Shown: piece after piece, positions 1-13,600 of the stretch
How positions within the stretch are numbered: the first letter of the stretch is position 1
Layout: every line of letters starts with the position of its first letter
Assembly (NCBI RefSeq): GCF_027942865.1
Contig: NC_134528.1
Location: forward strand, 8,055,586 to 8,119,585
DNA from: Odontesthes bonariensis
Lineage: Eukaryota; Chordata; Actinopteri; Atheriniformes; Atherinopsidae
Direction of reading: 5' to 3'
Length of the DNA stretch: 64,000 nt
The notes under the pieces: model-generated
Database searches by the model: none
The model's input: only the letters and a program-made list of their open reading frames with translations
What the model was told of the DNA's origin: nothing
Translations under genes and position numbers: made by a program

Positions 1-40
1 AGTTAACGCAATAATAACGAGTTAACTCGCCCAGCCCTAG
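1..40 (-). mobile_element. Terminus of a hAT-like transposon cut by the window edge
   Basis: Read on the minus strand, the first 40 bases begin CTAGGGCTGGGCGAGTTAAC and continue into the AT-rich repeat expected inside such elements. This resembles the end of a hAT-like repeat that is very common in teleost genomes. The rest of the element would lie left of the window, so neither its length nor its target duplication can be checked here. The family assignment comes from recognising the terminal sequence only. Confidence 0.5.
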
Positions 41-3000
41 TATATACATATAGATCAATATATATTGGGAGGTGTGCACGTGCAGGCGCAAGTCTGACAC
101 AAAACATAAAAACGCGCACGTTCCAATCAGTTGAAAGAAGATAAATGCAAATTATCTGTAATGTTTAAATGAAGAAGAAAGAACCCATCAGTCAAGGGTG
201 GAATAATATAAAGTCAGATTTGTGTTGTCTCCAGTTATTCCCCTCTGTGGAAGGTTACGCAATGACAGATGAGTCTTTCCTGACGCGCTGTACCATTCAC
301 TTCACATTAACAGGCTGAGCCAAGCCTTTCCAACATCAGCAAAATAAAAACACTCAGTCTACGACCTTCGTCAGAGAGAGCGCAGCAGCCTCACACACAC
401 ATACTATCAGCGCCCACTGACTTCACTAACACTGCCAAAAAAGAAGCAAATGAGGCGGTTGCAGACAGTGCAATTCAAGTTTAGGTTCATTTCTGAACTT
501 TATAGGCAGGCTTCCGAGATAAGACCGCAGCCAGGCACTTTGTCCACAAAGTAATTGGCAGTGGCTCCCACATGTATGACTGCCGTGTGTGTGTGGGTGG
601 CATGTATGTCACCAGGAGGATTACCCTAGCCTAGCTAGTAAATGTCACTGAATGTGAGGTTGAATGTCTCTCGCTAGATACAGAAAATATCAGTCGAAGC
701 TCAAAAATGTTCAATTTTCACATTATCAAATTGTAACAAATTGAAAAAAGGGGTCAACCCACAAGCAGGGACTCTGCTCAAAGGGGACCACACACATATT
801 TACAATGCAATTACAAGATGATTTGCTCCCCTACAAAGCCTGCTTAAGGCCAACTCTTTTTTTTTTTATGTTTTGGATTTTGGGGGAGGGGGCAGCAGCT
901 GTTAGCTGGGCCCAGCTGTCAGGGATGGCTGGCAAACATAGGAGGGAGGGGGGGGGGGGTTGATTTTGAACAAACCTGTGCAAGCATGGTCCCAAAGGAA
1001 ACTCACTTTAAAGAGTTTCCTCATGAGCCTAGATGATAACTGAATGTCTCTGTTTACCTTTGCGTCTCAGGCATATTGGCAATCGCATGCACTCATTAAT
1101 TCTTCTAAATGCTGCGATGAAGATAAACCACGACTGAGTTGGCAAAATGAGGTTCAACAAGAAACATTTGCACAGCTTGTAATTTTCTGTGATGGCTATG
1201 AGAAATATCCCCGAGACCGTTTACACAAGATGTCCATGAGCTGCTGTGGTCTTTCTGCCCCGTGTCCAAACCCAATCCAACAAATTACACAGGGCAAACC
1301 GAGGTGGACTTGTGTCAGGGATTGGATATATTATGATTTATAGGCCAAGAGCTTTTTTTTCAAATCCTTGGAAAAGAGGTCCCAGTTTTGAGAGAATGAA
1401 AATTAATTCACAACAACTTTGCATATTCCCGTCCACCAGAGTTATTGTGCACGAAGGGAAATGAGAGAAAACATGTGAGGGAAATTGCGGTGGAGCTGAG
1501 TCTAGACTACAATGCATATTTGTTTTCAATGCGGTTCGCAGTATGTTATTTCTCAAACCATACATTAGCACAGATTGATTTCTGTGCCATTTATTTCCTG
1601 TGTTGGAGCCTGGATGCTTCACTGTGGTCACTGCGGAGGCCATTGGAAGCCAGGCAACATTCTGTCTAATGGCTTAACACGGACAATGGAAATCTGGCTT
1701 TTAGCACTACAAACGTTGGTTTCTCTCAAGAAATTCTTTTTCAGATATTATCTGCCATGGGAGAATAAGCAATAGCAAAGCTGGCTCCAACTGCACATAC
1801 AGACCTCTATTAAATATAGACCCTCATGTAAAACTACCAATATTCCCCCCAAATTACCACCAATACAGCTGCCTCCCAACTCACGCAGAGTCCAGAGTTA
1901 ACTGAGGTGTTCAGCTTCAAACGTTTTAATGAGCAGCATGACAATTACTCAGGCTCAAAGCTATAAGCAGACAGGTCAGCAAACAGTCTGGAGCATGTCT
2001 CTGTTAAGCCAGCTACATACCAGCGTGGTGAATTAAGGCACAGCGTAGTTTGTTTGTTTGTCTCCCAGCTAAACCTGATACACTCTTCACCTGCCAACAA
2101 GCCACTTCAAGGGCAGGTTGAGGTTTATCCTGGAAGTTTGTGCTTTTCATCCTGCGTTCGTGTCGGATTAAGTTGTGTCAATAAAATAGCCCCCAATTAC
2201 CTTCCCACTTAACTAGTACCTCTGTTAACCTTACCAGGAACTGAGCCTGAGCCTTAGTCTCTGCAGGTAAGGCTTTCTAAATAGAGCAATTCATTTGCTG
2301 TATTGTTTTAAACACAAGCTGGTGATGAAGTAATATTTTCACAGGCTTGTTTAAGTTCTTACAAGGGCTGACACGGACAAAAACAAGTGTGTCAGCCCGC
2401 TCTCTAGATAATGCGTTTGTGCTGATGCTCAAGTCTTTGGAACTCTTTACAGAACATGGTGAAATGAGCCGTTTAAATTCTTAAATTTAGTACCACTTGT
2501 TTAGTTTTCCTGGTGTATTAGCAGCCCTTGAGCAGAATGAATAAATAACAGAGCACATAGAGGCCTAAATGAGCCTAATGGACCACACATACCTGATTTA
2601 AATATTTATAAATCATTGGTCCAAAAATTTATTTAAAAAGAAAAAGAAAAAAGTTAAAATGCCAAATACCAATAAACTGTATGTTATTGTAATAATTCTT
2701 CATAATGACAGTTAACAGATGTCAGTTTTATAGGTTATCTTTATCCGCCGTCTTATAGATAGAACTGAGAGACATGGCAGTTACTTACTTTCCTATCTAT
2801 ACGCACTTTGTAAGCCAGAAAAATATCAAATGCACATCTTACCTATATTCTTGCCTCAGAAAGCTCTATTTTGTTAAGAAGAGGTTTATAGAATAGCATA
2901 TCTGGATGAGGAGCCCTTTCAAAATGTCGATCAAAAGACATTGAACAGGTCTTACATAAAGACGTCGTGTCACCTCACCAGTACGCTTATGCTACCAGCA

Positions 3001-6000
3001 ACAAATTCCTTGAACAACAAACTCTTGTCTCATCGACTCAGAGTCCTCAAGTTTTTCTGACTTCCAACCAAGTCCCCCCCTCACCAAACGGTTGACTTGA
3101 AATGTAAGCACCAAGGAGGAGAGCTCCCCCACAGTTTTAACTGAATTTATCTCGCCCACTAAATTGGTTTTCGTCACAACTGGCTGTCAGGGTTGGCGTT
3201 TGTGAGTTTCAGTGTGTCACATTTAACACAGCTCCCTTTCAGTAGCTGTGGGCTGAAGCTTGCCACCCACACACCCCACTGGAGAGCAACCATCATCTTC
3301 CCATTTCCCTCTGCAGCTTGACAACACCGATCAATCTCATTATCTTCACCCCCCTTCAAGCACCGAGCAGAGATTTACTGCCTGGAGCACCTAAAGGCTC
3401 TATGTGTGACTAATACAATTAAAGAAAAGTACATAAATATCATTGTTTTACCATAACAACAACACAAAGCCTTAAAACAAGTTGCTAATGCTTCTCCATG
3501 CTGGAAAATATACAGCAAAACCTAAGCACGTAAAGATTCTGGAGGTGAAAAGCAAATACTATTTGATGACATTCACACCGCAGAAACCAATAGTTTATGT
3601 TAATATTTCTGCTTCTCTGCCATCACTGCAGGTTCATCACAAACAGACAGATATTCATGGCAGGCGAAGGGGGCAAGGCAGCTTTTCTCAGGCCCAAGAG
3701 CATTGTAGATTATAGGATTTGTGCATCTTTGAACAAATGTCAAAAGAGCATAATGTTTGTGTGTGAAGCGGTTTAAAATGAAACAGATTAACAGAGAAGC
3801 TTGCTCAACAAAAAATTGTTTCTCAGAATACTCATGTGCGGTGGATGTAAAATGAAAAGTTTTACTCATACAAACCCAATTAAGCGCTCAAACAAAGAAA
3901 TTCCTCCCTCACCCTCTAAAATCTGAGCAATGCAGACCTTTGTGCCGGTTTATGGCACGATTATAATTTATGCCACCTCCTAAACAGCAGTCCCACACTG
4001 TGTCTCTTTTGTATAGCCTGAGCTTTACAGCCGTGGAATCCCAGAGGAAGAAAAGAGCCAGTGTCATGCGGTCAGAAGGCATTTTAGTCAGACAAAAATT
4101 TGTGTCAGCACTTTCTGCCGGGGAGCAAGAAGCCGGCACGCTCAGAGCTGTTAGCCTCCTTCTCAGAGGAGAGGCAGGGTTTAATGGGGCTACTCTTCCA
4201 CTCCATTTGCCAGCTCGCATCTTACAGGCCACAGCTGCAAATATGGCAGCCAGCGAGTGTCACTTTGCATACCTCTCTGCAGCCTGGGAGCCGCACTCCC
4301 TCGAACAGCTGACAGAAGTTGTTCGTCTTCAGGCGCACACTTGAAAAACTAAACAGATTAGAGACGTAATGTGCGTGGATGAGACTGCATTAAATGCTGG
4401 TAATGAGACTGCAGCGGTTGCTAGCAAATGCTTTTTATTTGAAAGCCGTTGAAATTATCTCACCCGCTGCTAGTGCTGCCGTGGCCACATTTTTTCTGAC
4501 TATGGCAACATCAGTAGGCTTTGCTCAGACTTTGGATCTATTTCAGATCCAAACAACAATTTCACGGATGAACAGTCACAAAGTAATTACATATGGCCTA
4601 AAGCCAACGCATCGATCAGCAGTCAGGACACTTCTTAAAAGTAAGACCTTTTTTTGACCGACAGCTTCTTGAAGAGAGGACAGCACCCCCACAACCACAC
4701 AGAATGAAAGTAGAAATGGGCACCATGAATCCATTTCTTGGTTTCAGGTTCTTGCCGGATCAACAGATGAGGTATTTTACAATAGATAAAGTAAAGTTTT
4801 TCTAAAAAATAAATATAAAAAATAAGTTACTTCTAATCCATTTTTGCTGTCATGCTTCCAGCTTTTCTTGTTTGATGACATGCGGTATTTTCAGCAAGTG
4901 ATAAAACCTTTTTTGTCGGGTATTCATTCATGTCTTGGTTAGTTTAACCACAGAGCTTGTTTTACATGACATGTTTAAACAAGCTTGAAGCACACAAATG
5001 TTTTCCTGAAAGGCAGGATAAAATTCCGAGATGGGAGTCGACTGATAAGGTGACCGAACAGTATGTGGAAGTGTTCAAAATAATGGGCAAACCATTTGTG
5101 AATGGATGACTGGCGACTGTATGGATCTCAGAAGTTAAACCAGAAAAATAATGGAGCATTGAACAGTTTTGGTATTTAAGTTCTGTACGTTTACTCCAAC
5201 AGTCATTAAAGAAAAGACATCAAAAACCTTCAGCTGTCTGACACGTAATCTTATCTTGTTTGTTCAAAATTCAAGCTTAGCAACATATCTATTGTTATGT
5301 GTTTCTTTACGTGAGGAGATCTGTTTGCTGCAGCAGTCGGTGTTAAGTAATTTAAGCTACACGCTGGCTCAAGTGGCATGAAACCTGAGAGAAGACTCAC
5401 CATGAGTAGACAACAAATCCGGCTTTGAGAGCAGTGAGGCGCTACATTTCACCGGGCTGAACCACAGTCCCGATCCCTCTCCGGAGGAGACACCCAGCAG
5501 CTCTCTACAAACGTGGGGGGGGGGGAGAAAAAAAATGTAACTTCAGGTGAAACTGGTAAAGGATTGCACTGACACACAGCAGACACAATTTGACATCCCC
5601 GACAAGTCGATGGAGTGGGCGCTCTGGCCTGTCACTGTTCACTCTGTTGTTGATCTTTTTTTCCAACAGAGACTGCAAACAGCTGCTGGTGATGCAAAAA
5701 AAAAGAAAAACGGCTTTAGGGACAACAAGGGCTGGTTGTCACAGGGAGGACCAGGACAGTTGTTGCATTCTTCTGCGGGTGGATCTGACATAAAGTGCTA
5801 CTTTCAGAGTCGTGATGTAGAGCTTCTAAGCACTCCGACTAAATGTATTATTATGTCATTAGATGGCCAGTTATAGGCACGAGAGTGGGGGGCTCAAATA
5901 TCTGTGTGGGAGATGTTAGCAGTCATGTGATGAAGCTTTCAATGAATTGTAAACATGTAAAACTGGAATACTGTGCATTCGGTTACTCACTCCAAAACAA

Positions 6001-6640
6001 AGCCAAACAATTAGGCATATGGCACGAGCCACCATGGCAACAATTATGAGTATATTTAGAAACTGCACTGACACACATGGCTCCCAGAGATGATCCTTAA
6101 AAACACTGATTAACTTAAGACGCATTGGTCCACAGAAACATATGTTGGGGTTATCAGGCCATTGCAGAATAATGTAAGGCCAGCACACATTTTTAAGTTT
6201 AAAATCTATTCATGAGAGGAATGCATCTGAATTTGCTGAACGATTTCTGAAGCGCTTACAAAAAAAATCCCAATGCAATTCAATAGATGTATTTATTCCA
6301 GCTTCTTTAAGCTCCTGCATGTCAATTCTCCCTCTGCCTTAACCTCTCGCGTTAACACTCTTGCATTCGGAAAAGGAACAAATAAAATGTAGATTTTTCG
6401 GAAGAGGATGTGATCTCTGCACTAAAGAGTTCTTCAGGCCAGGCTGCAACACACTAATCAAGTTTGCTCAAGGGTGTCAACATGGACTTTAATTAGAAAG
6501 TGCTCAAAAAATCAATAAAGAAAGAAAGGAATGAAGTTACTAATAGTATGCACATTGCTCTCTGTAGGAAGCACTTTGGAGGACTTAATCTGAGTTTTAC
6601 ACCAACCTGCCAGCACATGAACTAAACTGAGCCAACCAAT
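41..6640. other. Non-coding stretch, no recognised gene
   Basis: No exon with recognisable protein similarity and good splice borders was seen on either strand. The short open frames are scattered and overlap on both strands; the longest is about 124 codons near 3.97-4.34 kb and looks like chance. Poly-purine and poly-G runs occur near 940-960 and 5515-5525. If the candidate promoter at 25 kb belongs to a minus-strand gene, this would be intronic. Confidence 0.5.
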
Positions 6641-7640
6641 AGGAGTTCTATTTATAAATTGTGAAGCAATTTCAAGAACAATCTCCTAAAACATAAAATT
6701 ACAAAGATCATCTAAATAATATTATCAAAATATTCAGAGAATCTGGAGACATCTGGGCTCAAGGGACAAAAATCAGTACTGGATGTCCATGATCGTTGGG
6801 CCCTCAGGCAGCTCCGCATTAAAGACAGACATGATTCTGTCATAAAAAAAAAAATCACAGGATGGGCTCAGGAACACTTCCAGAAATCACAGACTGTGAG
6901 CACAGTTCTCTGCGCCATCCACAAACGCAGGTTAAAGAGAAAAGTCACATGTGAACATGACCCAGACAGACTGCGGTCTTTGCTGGGCAAAAAATAAGAC
7001 AAGGTAAGATAAGAATGCCATTAGTAATCCCACAGGGGAAACTCATTTGCCACCGGTCCGGAGCAAAGCAATCACAGCACAAACATAGTATTACACAGAA
7101 AAAAAAACACAACAGCAAATTAGTGCAACGACATGACACAAGGGTAAAGAGCTAGTCATGATTAGAATCCAGTAACTGAGCGTGTCGGTCATAAAATCAA
7201 ACTGCCGATGGCACAAATGATCTCTTAGGTCGTTCCATGGAGCTCTGAGGTTTCACCAGTAAGAGGGGTGTCTTTTAAGATGCTTAACCACCTTCCGTGT
7301 GGCCTTTAATCTCATTTAAATCGACTGAAGTAAAGTGGACAATTGTCCTGAGGTCAGACATAGTGAAATTCTTTTTGGGAATCATGAACGCCGCGTCCTC
7401 TGGACCACAAAACAAAAGGGGAGTCGTCCAGCTTGTTAGCAGCGCTCAGTTCAAAAGCCTGCATCTCTTATGGTATGGCATGCATCTTTTTCAGAAAAAG
7501 CCTTTAATATTTCAGTAAGACGATGCTAAATCACATGCTGCATCTATTACAACGGCATGGCTTCGCAAGGGGAACTGCCTTGGTTCTGGAGTGGCTCACC
7601 TTGCATCCAGACCTTTCACCAACTGAATATATATATATAG
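6640..7640 (+). mobile_element. Decayed Tc1/mariner-like DNA transposon, interrupted
   Basis: The plus strand follows the transposase coding region of a common teleost Tc1-like family. There is a block around 6740-6960 (GGGCCCTCAGGCAGC, then AGGAACACTTCCAGAAATCA) and a second around 7320-7620 (GAAATTCTTTTTGGGAATCAT, CAGCGCTCAGTTCAAAAGCC, GCTAAATCACATGCTGCATC). The frame is broken by many stops and indels. The two blocks are separated by foreign sequence at about 6990-7270, which includes a LINE-tail-like AGATAAGAATGCC and ATCCCACAGGGGAAA. No functional transposase can be read. Orientation follows the transposase sense. Confidence 0.75.
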
Positions 7641-10600
7641 TCTTTCATTTTTGGCTCAATACGTTCAATCAATATATCGTCCTTTTTTAATCTTTATATC
7701 TCTTTTTTATGTATGCTAGTAAAAACTGAAGAGAACTTCAAATGTTTGGGCTTAAATAAGTACGGCAGGTGCCACGGAAAGACGTTCCTCTCGTCACTTG
7801 AATCCAGAAGGGTCACACCCGTCAGACAGCTGTCCCCCAGAGCAGATGATGATTAAAAGAGAAACAGGGGCAAAACCCATCTGCCAGTGCTCGGTTTCTG
7901 GTTTACAGCAGTATATGTGTTCTGTGATAAATCGGGCGTACAACATAAAAATAACCCTCAAAAACCTCAAAAATCTCATCCATTGTAAGTCGGAAATCTT
8001 AATCATGTGGCAGTGCACATAATTCTCCCTTTTCCTCTGGGTGCCATGTATTAAAAACTGAAAAGGCCAGAAGTAAGATCAAACAAATTATGTGTCCAAC
8101 TCCCCATTTAACTGATGAATATGACATTTTGGCTTTCCCTCTCATCTCTCTCTTGGAGGCCATGAGCACTTGAGCTTCCACGCTGTACAAATGCCTTTGT
8201 GTGCATGCAGATTCCACTGTTCTGTGCAACGTGACAAACGTACACAGAAAAACTGACCTAAATGCTCAGAACATATGGCTGTTCTCTCTTGTTCTCTCTT
8301 ATATTTCCCAAATGTCAGGGGGGAAAAAACTGAGAACCACTTCCATATTTAGTATGGAACAGAAGTGAGAAGAACCTTGATCAAATTACATAAACCTTTC
8401 ATTCAAAAACTTAGTTTTTATTTATTCATTTATTTTGATTTCGTTAGGATTCTGGAAACCTGGAGTCAGGCTGGCCGAGGCGTTCAGAGCCTGCTCCACA
8501 TCCTCCGTACAAAGGACAGCATGCACCGAGACGGCTAAACACATCAGAAGTTCTTCCTGAAAAATCAGCCAACTCACGGACACCTGAAGCATTTCCAAAA
8601 TGTCGCTCTGCTCTAATAAACTCTTGATCTTATAACTGCAGGCAACATCCATGCAGTGAAAGCTAGAAGCAGCAAAATGTCTTGAACGTTAACTCACAAT
8701 GTCCCAGAAACGTGGCAACAAACAAACTGCGGTTAATACATCAGTTCCACTCCCGTGCGTGCACACTCAGAGAAACAAGAGCAGTCCAATGAACTGGACA
8801 AAAAGAGCTGTAACCCTGGCTTGATGATATAAACATACAGAGTGTCTGACAAAAAAAATACATGATATCTCGCAATTTTGTTAATTAAGCTTTACTGCAA
8901 TTGTAGAATCGAGGTCATGTCAATAAGAAAGACGATACAGGGAACATGTTAGGTAATCTCATGGCTAATAAGGCGATTCCTTTAATTGTGTGCGGTCGTC
9001 TAATTGAAAGCAAAGTAAGCGCTGTTTTTTTATTCATGTCCCAGAGTTGGGTCAGACAAGGGGCGTCAACTTCCAGTGAGCGTTTTAGACATAAACAAGC
9101 TCCAAAAATCTCTCTTTTAAGAAGATGCGCAGCTGTAGCTGATCCAAGAACCAAGCAGAGAACTGTAGGCAAGATTTCACAATATGTGCTTCATTAGAAA
9201 CCCTCTGAGAATCTCTCATTACTGAGACCATGCGTGATTTTCAGCATAACACTCTTAATGAACATAAAATATACATCCTAAAACGGGTAAAGTCAAATCT
9301 CCCAGAACTATGACTGCCACCATTTCCATAAGGCTGAATAACCAGGCACCCCATTACTTTGTCTTTGTTAGTGGGATTGAGTTTTTCATTGACTGAATAA
9401 AAACTTTGTAAGTACTCTTTTGTTATGATCTTTCTTATGTCTACTATAGAGATGAATGTGCAATCAATTACACACAGAGAGTAAAATGCCTTCAACTTAC
9501 TACAGTGAGCCCGAACTTTATCTCCTAAAGAGGGAATTCTTTTGTCTCCTTCAGAAAATAAATTAGGCCAAACTTAACTTTGGATCGCACAAAACCGATG
9601 CATAAGTGCTCCTAAGCTGCTTTTTCCATTACTTTCAATGATAAAATTCAATTTTTAATATGAGAGTCTTTTTGTACTCGACGGATGCACCCCATCCTTT
9701 AAGCACAGATGCCCCATCATCCCAGAAACAAAATTAGAATTACTGCTTCTTGTATCTTGAGACTGTCTCGCTAAAACATGTTACTAATAAATAGGAAGCC
9801 AGCACAAAGAGGGTGAAAAGCACAGAGTATTCTGAAAATGCTAAAGGTTTTTGGAATGCCTAGAAGAGCCAGAAATGTAAGAATAAGCTGTAAAACAGCA
9901 CGAGTACGTCCATAACCCACTTTAACTCAGAGAAACCAGCTGCTAATGGGCTTATTTATCATATGAAACAGAAATAGAACATCTGAGCTGCAGCCTGGCA
10001 GGTGTGTGTGCTTTAACTGGCAGGTACATGTTTGAAGGACACACTGAATTAAAAACCTCAACACACGGGTGTCAATTTACAGTCTACACTTCTTTTTTTC
10101 TTAAAAAAGCACAAGAAGTCTGCAAATACTTCACAGCAGCTGCTATTTTGAGCACGGGCTTTTTCTTATGCAGTGTTGAAGTATGCAGTGATGGAGATGA
10201 ATGAAACATTTAGGCAAACACAGTTGGAGAGTTGTTCTGGCAGAGGGGCTGGAGCCCTCAAAGCATGGAGAATGGGATATGGTTGCAAAGCTGGTTTAAA
10301 GCATTTCCAAGGATTAGCCCTGTTCGTAAATCCCATCTCATTACAGCAGTTACATCTCGTAAAAAAAAGCTGCAAGATCAAGAAATGTTCCTGTGTTTAA
10401 TGCTGCAGCTAGCGCAGAAGTGGTGCCCCCAGTGAACAGGGTTTTTCTTTCTTTACATGTAGCTCGCACATACAGCTGGAGGAAGCATTAACAGTACGAC
10501 TGATCAAAGAAAGAACAGAATAATAAAAGCACTTAGTCACTCTCCCTTTTCTGGCTGATCTAACGTGAAAATAAACTTATAAGGAGCAGCACTGAAGGTG

Positions 10601-13600
10601 TTAATGTGTGTGTTTCCCGTCTGAGCCCACAGAAAACATACTCACTAATAACTGCTGTGTCACTGTTGTGTCTCCATATTAAAAATGTATGCTTCAGGGC
10701 AATCTGTGTCTTGTTAGTTAAATAAAAAGCGGGCATAATATAGTTTCCTTGGAAGTGGCATTAACACTGTGGGGTTTTTCAGCTTGATATCAATTAGAGG
10801 CTCATTAGGCGTTTAGAGATGGAAGTCCCTCTGGCTTCCTGTCACCCACTGTGAGGGTGGCTGTGACCCTAACCTTGAGGAGAGGCTGGTGATCTCTGTT
10901 TCTTTTCAGCCCTGAGAGGAAAAAGGGCTATCAAGCAAAAGCGTTAGTCATGCTTCCTTCACAGCTTGTATTTCAAAAGAGACTTTTTTTTTTTCTAGAA
11001 ATATAGGAACACCATGTGGTCAGAGGATCTAAAGGGGGTGAGCGACAAGTTCACATATCTTCATTAGGGCATTAATCGGTTATGGCTTGGCGAATTTGAA
11101 AGGCTTTTATCAACAGATAATAAAGCAGCACCACGCCTGTTTAAAAGGTTCCAGGCAGTTTACCAGACTTTAAGTGTCAGGGGAAGTATTCATCTGTTTA
11201 ATTGAATTGCAATATAACTAAAGATCCATCTTGATTGCAGGAACCAGGGGCTAAACAAAGTCTAGTTTGGGTTGGGGTTTGCAGTACTTTGCGTTTCTGA
11301 TTGGTCGAGTCTTACCATAATCTTATTTCCGCATACAAACTGAGTTATCTAAGGTTTAATGTTCCCAATAACTGTTTCAGCGCAGGAGTAGATATTACAA
11401 CTTGTAAACACAACATTCAAATGCCTTTCAAGTAGCTTCGATCAGCTGAAAAGACGCACCAAAAGGAGAATAAATGAGGATGGACAGCTCTACAACAAAA
11501 CGCTATTCTCCTACTTTGTCAGACACAAAAGCACCCATAACCTGTAGAAATGTGTTGAAGTGTTACACTGCTGCAAACACATTGAAATCTCATCACTCCT
11601 GCCCGCTTCAATCAGCTGAGGAGACGCAGCACGCACCGTGAGCTGTGCCGTTGGAGAAAAAGAAAAGCATTGAATCAGAACAATAAACGTTCGTCTCTGA
11701 ATGTTTCACAGAAGCTACAAATGAAAATTACCTACATTCTACAATCTGTAGAAACCATAACAGATTTTGATTGATTGGAGCCGAGTTGTACATCCTGATT
11801 TGATCGGTTTGGGAGCTTCTGTGCGAGCAGCTCAGTGCAGTGTCGGGGCGGTGCGACACACCTCAACGGACATAATTTGCTTTATCTTCCCTATAACTTG
11901 GACCTCGGTGGAAATTCAAAAGACCTAGGGCGGAAATAATCTTTTAGCTCTTTGGTTTAAAGAGGACTAAAATTTTACCAAAAGGCTCTTTGTGTAACTT
12001 GACCAATTCCCACACAATTACGGGGCAACTGGACAATCACTGTACAGTTTCAGCACAGATGTTAACCCCTAATGCTGGGAAAATACGGTTCCATGAACTA
12101 TGGTTGTCTTTGGTTAATGCGGCGCGGACATAAAAAAAAATGAGGGATGATTTGTTCCCAAAGAGAAATACGAAAAAGTTCCTGCAGTCCAAATGGGATT
12201 GACCAGCTCGTAAAACTTACAATAATAATGGTTACATTCTGATGAACCTGCCTCCACGCTGTTATCTTATACTGTTACCTTTGATTAACTTTTTCTGTTT
12301 TTATTTGAGAGCAAATAACTGTTTCCATCAGTTTTGGAGAGGCTGCTAAACAAAACATAGACATCAAGCGATCAGCCATCCGGACACAGTGTTTAACTGC
12401 AGATTTGCAGTGTTAAAGCACCATTCTGATGAAACACTGTATGCTTTCATATGAAAGATCCATGAAGTAATCTGCCGGAGTTCGTTCACCAGCCATCGCC
12501 TGGAGGGGACGCAGTGATTGACTGGGACTTTTGGCAGCAATCCGGGAGGAAAAACAATACTCTAACAGAAGTTTCAAGAGCAGACAGAAGTAGCCTGAAT
12601 CTGCGAAGAACGGCACAAACCTGAAAGCAGGACATTCGCACAAGTACAAGCATCAGTGAATCTGAGAGCAGAAACACAGCTTTGAGGTCAAGCAAAGCAC
12701 ATTTTACACTCAAAGAAGGTATTTTTTCAAGGAAAAGGGGCAGAGTTTTGAGGTTAAAGCAGTATATCTGAGCGTGAAAAGCAGTAATCCTGAAAAAAAA
12801 TACACTTGATTAAAGAAAGTAACATATCATCATAACAGACCATTCAGGTACACCGGACATGCACGAGATGGCCTAGAAATGAAGTAGATGGTCAACTGTG
12901 TAGTTGTTAAGTGTAGAAGTTCTACTGTGTAGAAAGTGCTTATGAAAAAAAAAATGTAGATTAGGCGTCACTGAAGGGATTTAAAAAGGCATTTGCTGTC
13001 ATTCACCAGGGGAAGTCATGGCAATGACCAAATAAAATGAGTAAATGCTCGTCAACAACACAACCGCTGGCTTCTAGATAAATCACGAGACGGTTTCGAG
13101 AAAAGTCCATTTGTGAGGCCTGAAGTCCCACAACAACATTAATAATTAATCTGTCAGCCCAAATCCGCTGTCTAATTCAGTGTCCAACGGTCTGTCTGTA
13201 GTGTTTTTTTTTTATTTATTTCAGCTGCTTACTGGAAAGTGAGAAAAGGGCACACTGGAAGTAACTGGCAGACTTTTTAGGCATTGATGAGCAGCACTGA
13301 CTAAACCTTTCTTCCTTTCCTTGGCAACCCTTCATGCATCTTGGATAATTCATTTCAATGTATATTGGAGTCGAGTTTACACTTAGACAACTACGTCTGG
13401 TGCTATCCTAAATGATCTGTCAGCAATCTACAGTTTGTCTCCAAAGGGTAATAAAGTCTGCTACCTACACATTTAATTTCTGTAAAAGCCTTACAGACTT
13501 ACGTACAATACCTTAGTTAAGTCAGTACTTTACTCTCACAGAGGCTGTAGTAGAGACTTTAGCTCTGAGTGCGTCTGCTGTGTATTTGCTAATCCAGCCA

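Noticed and set aside
3970..4344. 124-codon plus-strand open frame
   Set aside because: It overlaps a 107-codon frame on the other strand, and I recognise no similarity or promoter.
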